From Candidatus Bathyarchaeota archaeon (GTDB taxonomy: Archaea; Thermoproteota; Bathyarchaeia; 40CM-2-53-6; DTDX01): a DNA stretch of 64,000 bases. The notes below the pieces were generated by a model that made no database searches, was not told the origin of the DNA, and saw only the letters and a list, made by a program, of their open reading frames with translations. Below, one piece after another: positions 55,306 through 63,900 of this stretch; positions within the stretch are counted from its first letter, which is position 1; each line of letters opens with the position of its first letter. The stretch is from contig JAGTQY010000003.1 of NCBI GenBank assembly GCA_018396815.1, positions 1 to 64,000 on the forward strand, given 5' to 3'. Made by a program: the position numbers and the translations under genes.

Positions 55306-58300
55306 ATGGTGGCATTTATAAAACGTTTTAAAACATTAATATTACTATATATTTTAATGATTTCATTTTTTTTATTAAATGTAAAACCTGTTAAGCTTTT
55401 TAAAGTTGATAATGTAACAGTTTCCCCAGGTAAATTCTCTCATTTTTTAGGGAAAAATTTTCCTAAAAGCGACTTAATTGTTTTAGAGTATCCAAAAAGC
55501 ATTATATTAACTAAGACTAAAGGAGAGCTTTTATTTAATGTAACATTAACGAATTTAAATCAAAGCGATATATTTCATAGCCCAAATAAACAATCTTACG
55601 CTACATCTCAAATAAATAAATCTATAACAATATATATTCCTCCTGAATTTGAAATTGGAAATGGAATATCATCTATTTGGACAAGCTTTACAAACGATTA
55701 TAATCCACAAAGCGTTTCATTAAGCAAAACTCAAATTAATGATCCTATAGCGCCAGGGTGGTGGAAACTTTCAATAGAAAAATTAACTATTGTAACTTGT
55801 AATCCAAATGTTAAAGAGCGTAAATTTCTCGCGAACACAACGCAATATATTAGAATATTTAATGTAACTTCTCCTTCAATAGCAGGTAGATACTTCTTTA
55901 AAGTTTTCATTACAGTTTATACATCTTCAAGTTATGAAGTTTTCTCTATAGGTACTGAAAATTTCCCAACAATAATTGTATCTGCTGGGCTTAACCCCGC
56001 ATATATATCTGGGGTAATCAAGTATTGTGGAAAACTTAAACCACACTTGTACGGATTACCATTAGATTCTACACAACATTTTGATGGAACCATATTGCTT
56101 CCTAATGGTTATGGAGGGAAAGTTTACGCTAAAGGCTTTAGCGAGGATGGAAAAATTATAGAAGCTCAAGCATATTTTAATGCTACAGCAAAAGGAAGAT
56201 ATGTGCTTTATGGTTTAGAAGCAGGTACATATAATATTACTGTTCAAGCTGCAGGTTATAAAACTAAAATTATTGAAGGAATCTCTGTTAAAGCAGGGCA
56301 ATCCCTAGAAAATGTTGATATATACATGGAGGATGGTCTAGAAGTTTCTGGTGTTGTCTATTCAAAACATAGAGGTATAGAAGTATCATGGGGATACACT
56401 TACAATTATATGAATCCATTTACATCTAAAAAAAAGTTTATACGAATAGAAGTAACTGATTTAAATGAGAATATTTTAATGGAAACACCATTAGTTCTTA
56501 TTGATGCTCTTCATCTTAAAACTAAACCTAGAGATGAATTAGAGCCATCATCATCAATTTATAAATTTTCATTAAGGTATGAATCTAATTGGGATGGTCA
56601 TATACCTCAAGATTATGCTAATTATACAAGCGGGCTCTCTTCTGGAGACTATTACATAAAAGCTTATGTTTCAGGTTATGTTCAAATCTATTATCCAGTT
56701 ATCCACGTCACTAATGAAACATTAATGGTTAAAGTCGATGTAGAGCTTCAAAAAACTAGTTATTTTGAGTTTACAATATATTTTATGGAGGGTTCCATAA
56801 ATAGGTTAATTCCTTCCTATACGCGAGTCAGCGGTTTTCTTTATGCAGAAATTTTAGATTCTATGGGGAAAGTTGCAGGTTTCAACATTTCATACGTGCC
56901 AGTTGGAGTTAAAAACTTTACAATTCAAGTTCATGGATTTGATTTATGGAATAGATTCATTAATGAAGAATCTAAAAGAATAGCTTGGATTTACGCTAGA
57001 GATAAAGGACTTTTACCAGGAAACTATAAAGTAAATATTCTTTTTATAAATGGCAGTGTTGATATAATCGCTTTAAATGCTTTATTAGTTGCTTCACCTG
57101 AGCTTCGAGAAATTTTTCCAATACAAACTCAAACTTTAACAACAGCTTTTCCACAACAAATTTTAGAGTTAGCAAGTAGAGAAACATCTCTCTATATTCA
57201 ATTAGATTATGTCGCAGCATCTATAGGATATTTCTGTAATTCCCCAAGCATAACGAGTATAAAACTTTTAAAAGCTGGAGGTTTAGATGTAACCTTTTAC
57301 TCCATAGACTGGGAGAAACCCTCACTCATTAAGCCATGGCGTCACCCAGGAGCTCCAATAAGAATTGAAATATACAACTCTAAAGGAAATCTTATAAGCT
57401 CTATTTATGGAGTTCAACCTCCACCACCATACGCAAGCGTTAGAGTTTCAACAGAAGGCTTTATGCAATGGGGAAACGGACCGCTTTTTCCTATTCAAGC
57501 AATAGGCTTAAAACCTGATATATATAAGTTAAAAGTTTATACTTTAGGTTATTTAGAAGATTTTCATACATTTTCTTATGATTTACCTGTTAACTATGGA
57601 ACAATAACTGATAGTAAATATAATTTAATTATAGGCGCCTCTATAGAAGTCACATTAATATTTAAAACAGAAGGCATTTTCACACCAATAAATAATCAAT
57701 TACCTTATGTTTGGCCTATTAACAATTTAGATGCTACTCCAGCTAGAATAGAATTGTTTAACGAAAATGGAGAATTTAAAGCTGCAAAACTTATTTATAT
57801 TCCAAAAGATTTAAATCAATTCACCTTTAATATTTTTGGTTTTAACTCTTATTGTGGGAATCCTAGAATTCTTTGGACAAACTTTTATGATACAGTAGAT
57901 GCTATTATGCAGAAAGATTATGGAATTAAGGAAGATACATACTTATTGAGAGTAAGCATACCAGGATACTACCAAAGCAATTTACTCAAAATAAACATAT
58001 GTTCCTGTAGCGATATTGTTTCAGTAGTGCAAAGTGTAGAGCGAATAGCCTATATTCATGGTGAAGTTTTATGGATAAACCAATATAATGAAGCTTTACC
58101 TTTATCTTGGGCTTCTTTAACAGTTTACTCAACTAATGGATTTAAAGAAGTTTACACCTTCACTATAGATGGTAAATATGGGATGTGGGTTACAGCTGGA
58201 AAATATGATTTTGCAGTTTATCATCCAAGCTTAGGCTCAAAATATTTTGAAGCTGGGTTAATCATATCTTGGGGTTCTACAATAGGCATAGACTTCATAT

Positions 58301-58308
58301 ATGGTTAA
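55306..58308 (+). CDS. Giant secreted protein with repeated carboxypeptidase-regulatory-like domains
   Basis: 1000 residues with an N-terminal signal or anchor (about 10-27) and no C-terminal TM helix. The rest is beta-rich. At least five units resemble CarboxypepD-reg/PEGA folds with the motif G-x-Y-x-L/I-x-V-x-x-x-G-Y: LEAGTYNITVQAAGY, LSSGDYYIKAYVSGY, LKPDIYKLKVYTLGY, GIKEDTYLLRVSIPGY, and a last one near the C-terminus. There is no catalytic motif I recognise. It starts 20 bases after the FtsX-like permease, so it may be its cargo or its partner outside the cell. Confidence 0.75.
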   Translation: MVAFIKRFKTLILLYILMISFFLLNVKPVKLFKVDNVTVSPGKFSHFLGKNFPKSDLIVLEYPKSIILTKTKGELLFNVTLTNLNQSDIFHSPNKQSYATSQINKSITIYIPPEFEIGNGISSIWTSFTNDYNPQSVSLSKTQINDPIAPGWWKLSIEKLTIVTCNPNVKERKFLANTTQYIRIFNVTSPSIAGRYFFKVFITVYTSSSYEVFSIGTENFPTIIVSAGLNPAYISGVIKYCGKLKPHLYGLPLDSTQHFDGTILLPNGYGGKVYAKGFSEDGKIIEAQAYFNATAKGRYVLYGLEAGTYNITVQAAGYKTKIIEGISVKAGQSLENVDIYMEDGLEVSGVVYSKHRGIEVSWGYTYNYMNPFTSKKKFIRIEVTDLNENILMETPLVLIDALHLKTKPRDELEPSSSIYKFSLRYESNWDGHIPQDYANYTSGLSSGDYYIKAYVSGYVQIYYPVIHVTNETLMVKVDVELQKTSYFEFTIYFMEGSINRLIPSYTRVSGFLYAEILDSMGKVAGFNISYVPVGVKNFTIQVHGFDLWNRFINEESKRIAWIYARDKGLLPGNYKVNILFINGSVDIIALNALLVASPELREIFPIQTQTLTTAFPQQILELASRETSLYIQLDYVAASIGYFCNSPSITSIKLLKAGGLDVTFYSIDWEKPSLIKPWRHPGAPIRIEIYNSKGNLISSIYGVQPPPPYASVRVSTEGFMQWGNGPLFPIQAIGLKPDIYKLKVYTLGYLEDFHTFSYDLPVNYGTITDSKYNLIIGASIEVTLIFKTEGIFTPINNQLPYVWPINNLDATPARIELFNENGEFKAAKLIYIPKDLNQFTFNIFGFNSYCGNPRILWTNFYDTVDAIMQKDYGIKEDTYLLRVSIPGYYQSNLLKINICSCSDIVSVVQSVERIAYIHGEVLWINQYNEALPLSWASLTVYSTNGFKEVYTFTIDGKYGMWVTAGKYDFAVYHPSLGSKYFEAGLIISWGSTIGIDFIYG

Positions 58309-58390
58309 AGATTTTTCATAATATTTAATCAATGCTTTTATTTATCGCTAAGGCTTAACTACATGAAATCGGAAAGTTAAAGAAAAAGTA

Positions 58391-58467
58391 AAAATTAATG
58401 AAGCTTTTCGCTTGCTTAATTAAATTTGATTAGCTTTTTAAACAAAGCAAAAAGCTTCATCAATTTT
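58391..58467. repeat. Long near-perfect inverted repeat (77 bases)
   Basis: Arms AAAATTAATGAAGCTTTT (58391-58408) and AAAAGCTTCATCAATTTT (58450-58467) match at 17 of 18 positions. Inside them TTGCTT (58412-58417) pairs with AAGCAA (58445-58450). The hairpin could be a MITE-like remnant, a bidirectional terminator or a small RNA. It is in a gene-poor stretch (58309-58714) with no other feature that I see. Confidence 0.6.
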
Positions 58468-58714
58468 ACTTAACTATTTTAAAGCTAAGCAGCTCGTTTA
58501 ACATGTAAATAATGCGCAGAAAGTAGAAGGATTTCATTTATTTTTCTTCTAATACTCCACTGAGCAAGGCTTAAATAAAACGATTGCTTATACAATTTTA
58601 ATCTATAAGGCTTTTTTATTTATATTAAGCAAAATTTATTTACTGCACATGTGTAGTCTTGCAGCTCTTTTCATTGAAATCTTTATTGAAGGCCATTTAA
58701 CAATAATCCCCCTT

Positions 58715-59110
58715 TTATACTTTCATTACTTTGATTCCTTCTTTTTTCGCGATCTCTGCTTGTTTATCATCCGAAGTAACTAGCTCTAGATTAATGCTTT
58801 TTGCAAGCTCGATGAAAAGCGAATCGTATACTGTTATTTTATGCTTAACAGCTATTCTGAATGCAGCAATTAAATAATCTTCTTGGCAATGGAGTTTAAT
58901 TGCATTCGATTTAATTAAATCCTTCAATATTTCTTCTACATCTTCAATTTTGGCTTCTTGAGATAAGACTTTTTTCCATAAGGCATTAGCAACTTCTTTA
59001 ATTGAAAGATCTAAAGTTACAGCGCCTTCTAGAAGGATTTTTTCCACTTTTTGCCATCCCTCTTCTCTAGAAAAGAATTTCGTTAAAGAAGAGGAATCAA
59101 TGACTTTCAC
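58715..59110 (-). CDS. vapC: VapC-type PIN-domain toxin
   Basis: 131-residue PIN ribonuclease with the acidic active site: D5 (KVIDSSSLTK), Glu in KEVANALWK, Asp in TVYDSLFIELA and Asp in VTSDDKQAE. VapC toxins cut tRNA or rRNA when free of antitoxin. The GTG start at 59110 lies within the antitoxin gene; the two overlap by 14 bases, the usual arrangement for translational coupling. It sits in a scarred, gene-poor area near tRNA-Ile, as expected for a mobile addiction module. Confidence 0.92.
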   Translation of the reverse strand: MKVIDSSSLTKFFSREEGWQKVEKILLEGAVTLDLSIKEVANALWKKVLSQEAKIEDVEEILKDLIKSNAIKLHCQEDYLIAAFRIAVKHKITVYDSLFIELAKSINLELVTSDDKQAEIAKKEGIKVMKV

Positions 59111-59321
59111 GATCCTCGCGCACGCTCCTCACAGAAAAACCTTCTTCGCTAGGCTTTATTTTAGCTAAGATCGCATTCCATTTTTCAATTTGTTTTTTAA
59201 TCTTTACTTGCCAAGCTAGATCTTCAAGCGTTTTCTTAATTTCTTTGCTTATGTTTATTCCAGCTTTTTCAAGCTCTTCTTTTATTTCTTTTTTAATTCT
59301 AACGCTAACAATTGCAGACAT
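59097..59321 (-). CDS. vapB: VapB-type antitoxin
   Basis: 74 residues. A short N-terminal strand and helices (SAIVSVRIKKEIKEELEKAGINISKE split by turns) look like a ribbon-helix-helix DNA-binding fold. The C-terminal charged tail would wrap around VapC. It precedes and overlaps the toxin gene by 14 bases, and should repress its own promoter. Confidence 0.85.
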   Translation of the reverse strand: MSAIVSVRIKKEIKEELEKAGINISKEIKKTLEDLAWQVKIKKQIEKWNAILAKIKPSEEGFSVRSVREDRESH

Positions 59322-59840
59322 TTTTGTATATATTAAAGTAAACTAAAATATAAACTTTTTTGTTGACTTAAGTGAAATCATGGTATCGCCTTAAAGCGAT
59401 GTTAAGCTTAGATTAATAATTCTAGCAATAAACTATAGTTTTTTGCAATAACCTTATTTTTTCAGAGAGAATTTTTGAGTTAATTAAAATTGTAAGAGGG
59501 AATAATGTAAAAAGCATCCTTTAGCTGAAGCTATCTTAAAAAAGGCATATGGAGTAGCTTACATAGATTATAAGCCATTCCTCCATGGAAATAAAATTTG
59601 GAAAATACATTATCTTCCTTAAGTTTAATAAGTTTAAAACTTATAATATAAATAATATAAAAAATTTCAATGAAATAAATTTTGAAATTATTTAATTTAA
59701 TTTTAATTGTAACTTCTGTTCTATTTCCTTTACAATGCAAATTTTGAAGGAAATTTATGTTTTAATGGATGCTTAGAAAAGTAAAGTGTGTTAAAAATTC
59801 AGATAAGGGTATTTTCTTAACTTCAAGCTGGTAAAATAAT
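59322..59840. other. Gene-poor stretch with decayed coding fragments
   Basis: No intact gene. On the plus strand a coding-like run at 59509-59622 (KKHPLAEAILKKAYGVAYID, then YKPFLHGNKIW) is open but has no start. Sequence that could belong to it lies just upstream in another frame (about 59432-59528), which suggests a frameshifted remnant. A minus-strand frame of 69 codons at 59531-59740 is AT-rich and lacks features; I do not call it a gene. Confidence 0.4.
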
Positions 59841-60114
59841 ATGATTAAAAGAGAACAGGAATTTAACAAAAGTTTAAGGGAAAAGTTTTCAAGCAATCTT
59901 GGAGAATTTAAAGAAAAAACTTATTTTAAATCTAATAAAAGAGTAATTAAGGGAATGCATGTTAGAGTATGCAACATATGTGGGGAAACTATAAATAAGT
60001 TTAATATATGTTTTCTTTGCAAACTTTGAGGAATACAGCATTCACTATAGAAATAGAATTTATTGTGAAGAATGCTTAAGTAAAGCCTTAAGATTAATCT
60101 TATTTAACTTGTAA
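59841..60114 (+). pseudogene. Frameshifted small zinc-ribbon protein
   Basis: Starting at ATG 59841 the frame reads VCNICGETINKFN and then stops at 60027-60029. The next frame over continues with EEYSIHYRNRIYCEECLSKAL and stops at 60112-60114. Joined by a one-base shift near 60000, these would give a treble-clef/zinc-ribbon-like protein of about 90 residues (CxxC, then CxxC). Either the gene is broken or there is a sequencing error. An unknown role. Confidence 0.5.
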
Positions 60115-60185
60115 TAAAAATCTATTCCTAAAATAAACTATAGTGTTAGCATAAGGTTTAATAGTTAAACTCTTAAATTAACGTT

Positions 60186-60280
60186 TTACATCTTTATTTT
60201 TAAGCAGGTAACCCATTCTTGTTTTTCAAGCTTCTTTAAGTAAGCTAAAAATAGATTTGCTTTTTTTGGAGTTAAAAATT
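60186..60280 (-). other. Open coding-like fragment abutting the tRNA-Ile 3' end
   Basis: Directly after the tRNA CCA on the minus strand is an open run (FLTPKKANLFLAYLKKLEKQ, then EWVTCLKIKM) ending at 60186-60188. It has no start codon. Such runs at tRNA 3' ends can be scars of integrated elements, but I cannot identify a family. Confidence 0.35.
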
Positions 60281-60388
60281 TGGTGGGCCGGGTGGGATTT
60301 GAACCCATGACCTCACGGTTTCCAAGTTTTCTTATCAGCCGTGCGCTCTATGGCGTTTTTATGCTTAACCAAGCTGAGCTACCGGCCC
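60281..60388 (-). tRNA. tRNA-Ile(GAT) with two introns and encoded CCA
   Basis: Acceptor GGGCCGG (complement of 60382-60388) pairs with CCGGCCC, then A73 and encoded CCA (complement 60281-60283). Anticodon GAT is complementary to 60334-60336. Intron 1: 17 bases in the D-loop (60349-60365); TGGT pairs with GCCA as central helix, with 3-nt bulges TAA and TAG flanked by GCT/AGC. Intron 2: 13 bases after position 37 (60320-60332); CTGA pairs with TTGG, bulges TAA and AAA. Removing both gives a normal cloverleaf. Confidence 0.93.
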
Positions 60389-60961
60389 ATATTTAACTAA
60401 CATTTTTTCTTCTATTCTTTCTTTCTTAATAAGTGATTTATAAATTTGGCGGATTAAGAATTGTAAAGTAAATTGTGATGATGTTGAGTAAACTTGCTTC
60501 ATTTTATTATTAATGCTTAAATTAATTACTTCAGGTAAAATTTTATTTATTAAATAATTTGTAGGTTTACCAGTTTTTACATTAGGGCATCGTTTATCAA
60601 CATAAATATAGAAGTTTTCTCCCTTGTAATTAAATAATGCTTCATCATTTTTTTGTTTCGATTTAGTTAATATTATAAAAGGCCAAAGTTTGCAAGCTAA
60701 AGGTTTTATCTCTTGAATTCCACAAATCCATTTTTTATTCTTTAATTTTTGGAAAATACATCTTTTAGTTAATGGATTCTTCCTTAAATATGCTTTACCT
60801 AAATCTAACTCAATTACATTCTTTCCGAAAATACTTGTAATTTCAACGTATTCAAACATTGTTAATGGAACATGAAATTTTTTGCAGCATTCTCCACAAG
60901 CTGAGCAATACCAAAAACTGGTTTTTCTCCATGGTATTAAAACTTGAAGATTCATTTTCAA
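60365..60961 (-). CDS. YkgJ-family cysteine-cluster protein, overlapping tRNA-Ile
   Basis: 198 residues with the family's Cys-rich signature CSACGECCKKF near residue 19, a second group CIFQKLKNKKWICGIQEIKPLACKLWPF (in pieces: CIF, CGI, ACKLWPF), and a later KRCP. These bind a metal or Fe-S cluster. Its function is not known. The last eight codons (YGPVAQLG) and the stop lie in the tRNA-Ile gene on the same strand, a 24-base overlap. The stop TAA uses the last two exon bases and the first base of the D-loop intron. The start is TTG 60961, or ATG 60955. Confidence 0.85.
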   Translation of the reverse strand: MKMNLQVLIPWRKTSFWYCSACGECCKKFHVPLTMFEYVEITSIFGKNVIELDLGKAYLRKNPLTKRCIFQKLKNKKWICGIQEIKPLACKLWPFIILTKSKQKNDEALFNYKGENFYIYVDKRCPNVKTGKPTNYLINKILPEVINLSINNKMKQVYSTSSQFTLQFLIRQIYKSLIKKERIEEKMLVKYGPVAQLG

Positions 60962-61000
60962 TTTATAAGGAAAAATAAAAGCTGCTTATATGTTTTTAAA

Positions 61001-61939
61001 TCATAAATTTTGGTTATAAAACTTTTTTAAAGCGTTAATATATTTTAAAAATTCTTGAGCTTTAATTTTAATTTCCTCAGGTTTAATAATTCCTTCTTCA
61101 GTTATTAAAGCTGTAATCAAGCTTGATTTTGTAATATCAAAATATAAATTTTTAACTTCTATGTTTTTAGGTAGGTTTTCAACAACTTCCCTTTTATTTG
61201 CTTCCTCTAAATTTACTTCATGAATATTTTTTGGTGAAATTTTAGTAATTTCAGAAGCAACATAAAAAGGTATATTGTTATCTTTAGCTGCTAAAGCTAA
61301 AAGGTATGTTCCAACCTTATTTACTATTGAACCATCAACTAAAATAGTGTCGCATCCAACTAAAGTAGCTTCAGCTTCTTTAGAAATAAAAAAGCCTAAA
61401 GCAGCATCAGTTATTAAAACTGTTGGGATATTAAATTTAGATAATTGAATAACTGTTTTTCTACCTTCAAATAAAGGTCTACCTTCTGAAACTATAACCT
61501 TTTTTACAAAAGATTTTTTAATTGCTTCAATTGCTGTTGAACTGAAACTATGTGTAACAATAGTTTTTTCTTTAATAACTTTTGATGTTAATTCAGCTAT
61601 TTTATTTATAGCTGTTTCAGATTCAAAAATTGCTTCATCAATTTTTAATATTGAAAACTCTTTTAATTCTTTTAAGGAAAAATTTTTTGCTTCTTCATTA
61701 ATTAAATAAATAGTTTTACTGATAACATTCATTAAGGATGCCATGCTTGGTCTTGCATTAGCAAGTTTAAATCCTGCTTTATTAATGTTATTTAGAAACT
61801 CAGTCAAGTTTTTGCTTTCATCTTTTTTAATGATTAATTTTAATGCTTTAAGAGCTTCTTTAGTTAATTGACTTGCTCCATGTTTTTTATCAAACTTAAG
61901 TTTTTTTACAGATTCATTAATTATTATTGATTTTTTCAT
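61001..61939 (-). CDS. eIF2B alpha/beta/delta family protein (aIF2B or ribose-1,5-bisphosphate isomerase-like)
   Basis: 312 residues. A helical N-terminal domain (1-120) is followed by a Rossmann-like domain with THSFSSTAIEAI, SEGRPLFEGRK, ITDAALGFFI, GCDTILVDGSIVNKVGTYLLALAAK and FYVASEITK. This matches initiation factor 2B-related proteins, a family that also contains ribose-1,5-bisphosphate isomerase of the archaeal AMP pathway. No AMP phosphorylase or RubisCO gene is near, so I keep both options open. I choose ATG 61939; TTG 61945 is also in frame. Confidence 0.87.
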   Translation of the reverse strand: MKKSIIINESVKKLKFDKKHGASQLTKEALKALKLIIKKDESKNLTEFLNNINKAGFKLANARPSMASLMNVISKTIYLINEEAKNFSLKELKEFSILKIDEAIFESETAINKIAELTSKVIKEKTIVTHSFSSTAIEAIKKSFVKKVIVSEGRPLFEGRKTVIQLSKFNIPTVLITDAALGFFISKEAEATLVGCDTILVDGSIVNKVGTYLLALAAKDNNIPFYVASEITKISPKNIHEVNLEEANKREVVENLPKNIEVKNLYFDITKSSLITALITEEGIIKPEEIKIKAQEFLKYINALKKFYNQNL

Positions 61940-61980
61940 AAACAAAAATTTTTATTTAATGCTTGATAAAAGTATTTTTT

Positions 61981-62790
61981 ATGAAAGTTTATTTAGGGCC
62001 TGCTGGTATTCCCGGTTCAACTGAAGAAAAAACAACTTTAAATGGTTTAATGAAAGTTTCAGAGTTAAAATTAAACGCTATGGAAGTTGAATTTGTAAGA
62101 AGCATTTATTTAAATAGGAAAGCTGCTGAAGAAGTAGGTGATTTAGCTAAACAATTAAAAATTCAATTAACTGTGCATGCACCTTACTTTATTAATCTCC
62201 TTTCTGAAAAAAAAGATGTTGTTGAATCTTCTAAAAAAAGGGTTTTAGATTCTCTTGATAAAGCTGAAGCTATGAATGCTGAAGCTGTTGTGGTTCATGC
62301 TGCTTATTATGGAAAATTAAGCGAGGAAGAAGCTTTTAATAAAATGCGTGAAATAACCCTAAGTATTTTAGATAAAGGGTTTAAACCTAAACTTGCTTAT
62401 GAAACAATGGCTAAAAAAACTCAATTTGCTGATTTAGATACATTGCTAAAATTAATTAATGAAGTAAAATCTAATCGATTAACAGCTTGTGTTGATTTTG
62501 CTCATTTATTTGTTAGAGAAAACGGTAAAATAAATTATGGTGAAATACTAAATAAACTTAAAGAATTTACACATATTTACTCTCATTTTTCAAATGTTAA
62601 ATATAATGTAAAAACAAAAAAATTTATGGATGTGCATGAACCTATAAATAATCATCCACCTTTTAAACCTTTAGCTGAAGAAATTTTAAAAAGAAAAATT
62701 AATATAACAATTATTAGTGAAAGCCCAATTTTAGAGCTTGATTCTCTTAAAATGAAGAAGATTCTGCAAGATTTAGGTTTAAAAACATAA
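61981..62790 (+). CDS. nfo: Endonuclease IV-like AP endonuclease
   Basis: 269-residue TIM barrel of the Nfo family, which cuts DNA 5' of abasic sites. Zinc ligands can be followed: His in TVHAPYFINL, His in VVHAAYYG, Glu in AYETMA, Asp and His in CVDFAHLF, His in YSHFSN, Asp and His in FMDVHEP, and Glu in IISESP. I choose ATG 61981, since MKVYLGPAGIPGS is the usual family start; an ATG at 61963 is 18 bases farther up. It is divergent from the eIF2B-family gene, 41 bases apart. Confidence 0.92.
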   Translation: MKVYLGPAGIPGSTEEKTTLNGLMKVSELKLNAMEVEFVRSIYLNRKAAEEVGDLAKQLKIQLTVHAPYFINLLSEKKDVVESSKKRVLDSLDKAEAMNAEAVVVHAAYYGKLSEEEAFNKMREITLSILDKGFKPKLAYETMAKKTQFADLDTLLKLINEVKSNRLTACVDFAHLFVRENGKINYGEILNKLKEFTHIYSHFSNVKYNVKTKKFMDVHEPINNHPPFKPLAEEILKRKINITIISESPILELDSLKMKKILQDLGLKT

Positions 62791-62803
62791 AAATAAAATA
62801 TTT

Positions 62804-63805
62804 TTATGGTGAAACCTCCTCTCTTTGAAGAGAGGAAGCTTTTATTATAGGTGTTCCATCGCTATACGCGCATCTAATACCATATTTTAATGCGCATTTT
62901 AAGCAAAGAGCGGGATTGCATAAAGTTGTAGATAAATATTTTTCTCCTCCATCAGGAGCAATCGCTACTATAACTCCTCTCTCTATTTCCTCAGCTTTTT
63001 TTAATGCGATTTTAAATATTGCACCTGAGCTTGGTCCAACAAATATTCCTTCTTGTAAAGTTAAAAGCCTAGCCATTTCTTCCGCTTCATTAGGATCCAC
63101 CTCATATATTTCATCCACTAATTCTCTTCTCCAAATTTCAGGAACATATTGAACTTGAAGATTTTTTAAACCTTGTATTGTTGTACCTGCTTTTGGTTGA
63201 ACAGCAATAATTTGAATATCAGGATTATATTCTTTAAGTCTTTTTGAAACACCCATAAGTGTTCCGCTTGTTCCTATACCAGCAACAAAATGTGTTATTT
63301 TACCTTTAGTATCTCTCCATATTTCTTCAGCTGTAGTCTCATAATGAGCTAAAACATTAGCTGGATTCGCAAATTGATTAGGCATAAAATATTTATCAGG
63401 GTTTCTACTAACAATTTCCCTAGCTAAATCTTCAGCTCCATTCATTCCTTTACTACCTTCACTTAAAATTATTTTCGCTCCTAAAGCTATAAGAATCTGT
63501 CTTCTTTCTAAACTCATTGTTTCAGGCATAACAAGTGTAAGATTATAACCTTTTACTCTGCAAACTAAAGCTAAACCAATTCCAGTGTTACCGCTTGTAG
63601 GCTCTATAACTATTTTATCTTTAGTAAGTTTACCAGTTTTTTCAGCTTGCTCAATCATATATTTAGCTATACGATCTTTAACAGATCCGCCTGGATTAAA
63701 CTTCTCAAGCTTTAAATAAAGCTCAACTTTTGGGTTTGGATTCAAGTAATTTACTTTAACCATTGGCGTATTACCGATAAGATCTAGAATATTGTTTACA
63801 ATCAA
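62804..63805 (-). CDS. cysK: Cysteine synthase / cystathionine beta-synthase-like PLP enzyme
   Basis: 333 residues of the fold-type II PLP family. The Schiff-base lysine lies in GGSVKDRIAKY, the substrate loop in PTSGNTGIGLA, the phosphate loop in GIGTSGTLMG, and PSSGAIF near the end. It makes cysteine from O-acetylserine or O-phosphoserine, or cystathionine. The C-terminal 35 residues carry four cysteines (CNPALCLKCALKYGIRC), which could bind a metal or Fe-S and are not usual for CysK. The start is TTG at 63805. Convergent with endonuclease IV, 13 bases apart. Confidence 0.93.
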   Translation of the reverse strand: MIVNNILDLIGNTPMVKVNYLNPNPKVELYLKLEKFNPGGSVKDRIAKYMIEQAEKTGKLTKDKIVIEPTSGNTGIGLALVCRVKGYNLTLVMPETMSLERRQILIALGAKIILSEGSKGMNGAEDLAREIVSRNPDKYFMPNQFANPANVLAHYETTAEEIWRDTKGKITHFVAGIGTSGTLMGVSKRLKEYNPDIQIIAVQPKAGTTIQGLKNLQVQYVPEIWRRELVDEIYEVDPNEAEEMARLLTLQEGIFVGPSSGAIFKIALKKAEEIERGVIVAIAPDGGEKYLSTTLCNPALCLKCALKYGIRCAYSDGTPIIKASSLQREEVSP

Positions 63806-63900
63806 TTTTATTACCTTAATTAGGGTAATTTTAATTTATTATAATATAACATGGTTATAAATTTTTCTAACAATAACCACTCCTAAAATAAAATTCCCTT

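Noticed and set aside
59531-59740. 69-codon minus-strand frame
   Set aside because: AT-rich low-complexity composition, no ribosome site, and overlap with a coding-like fragment on the other strand.
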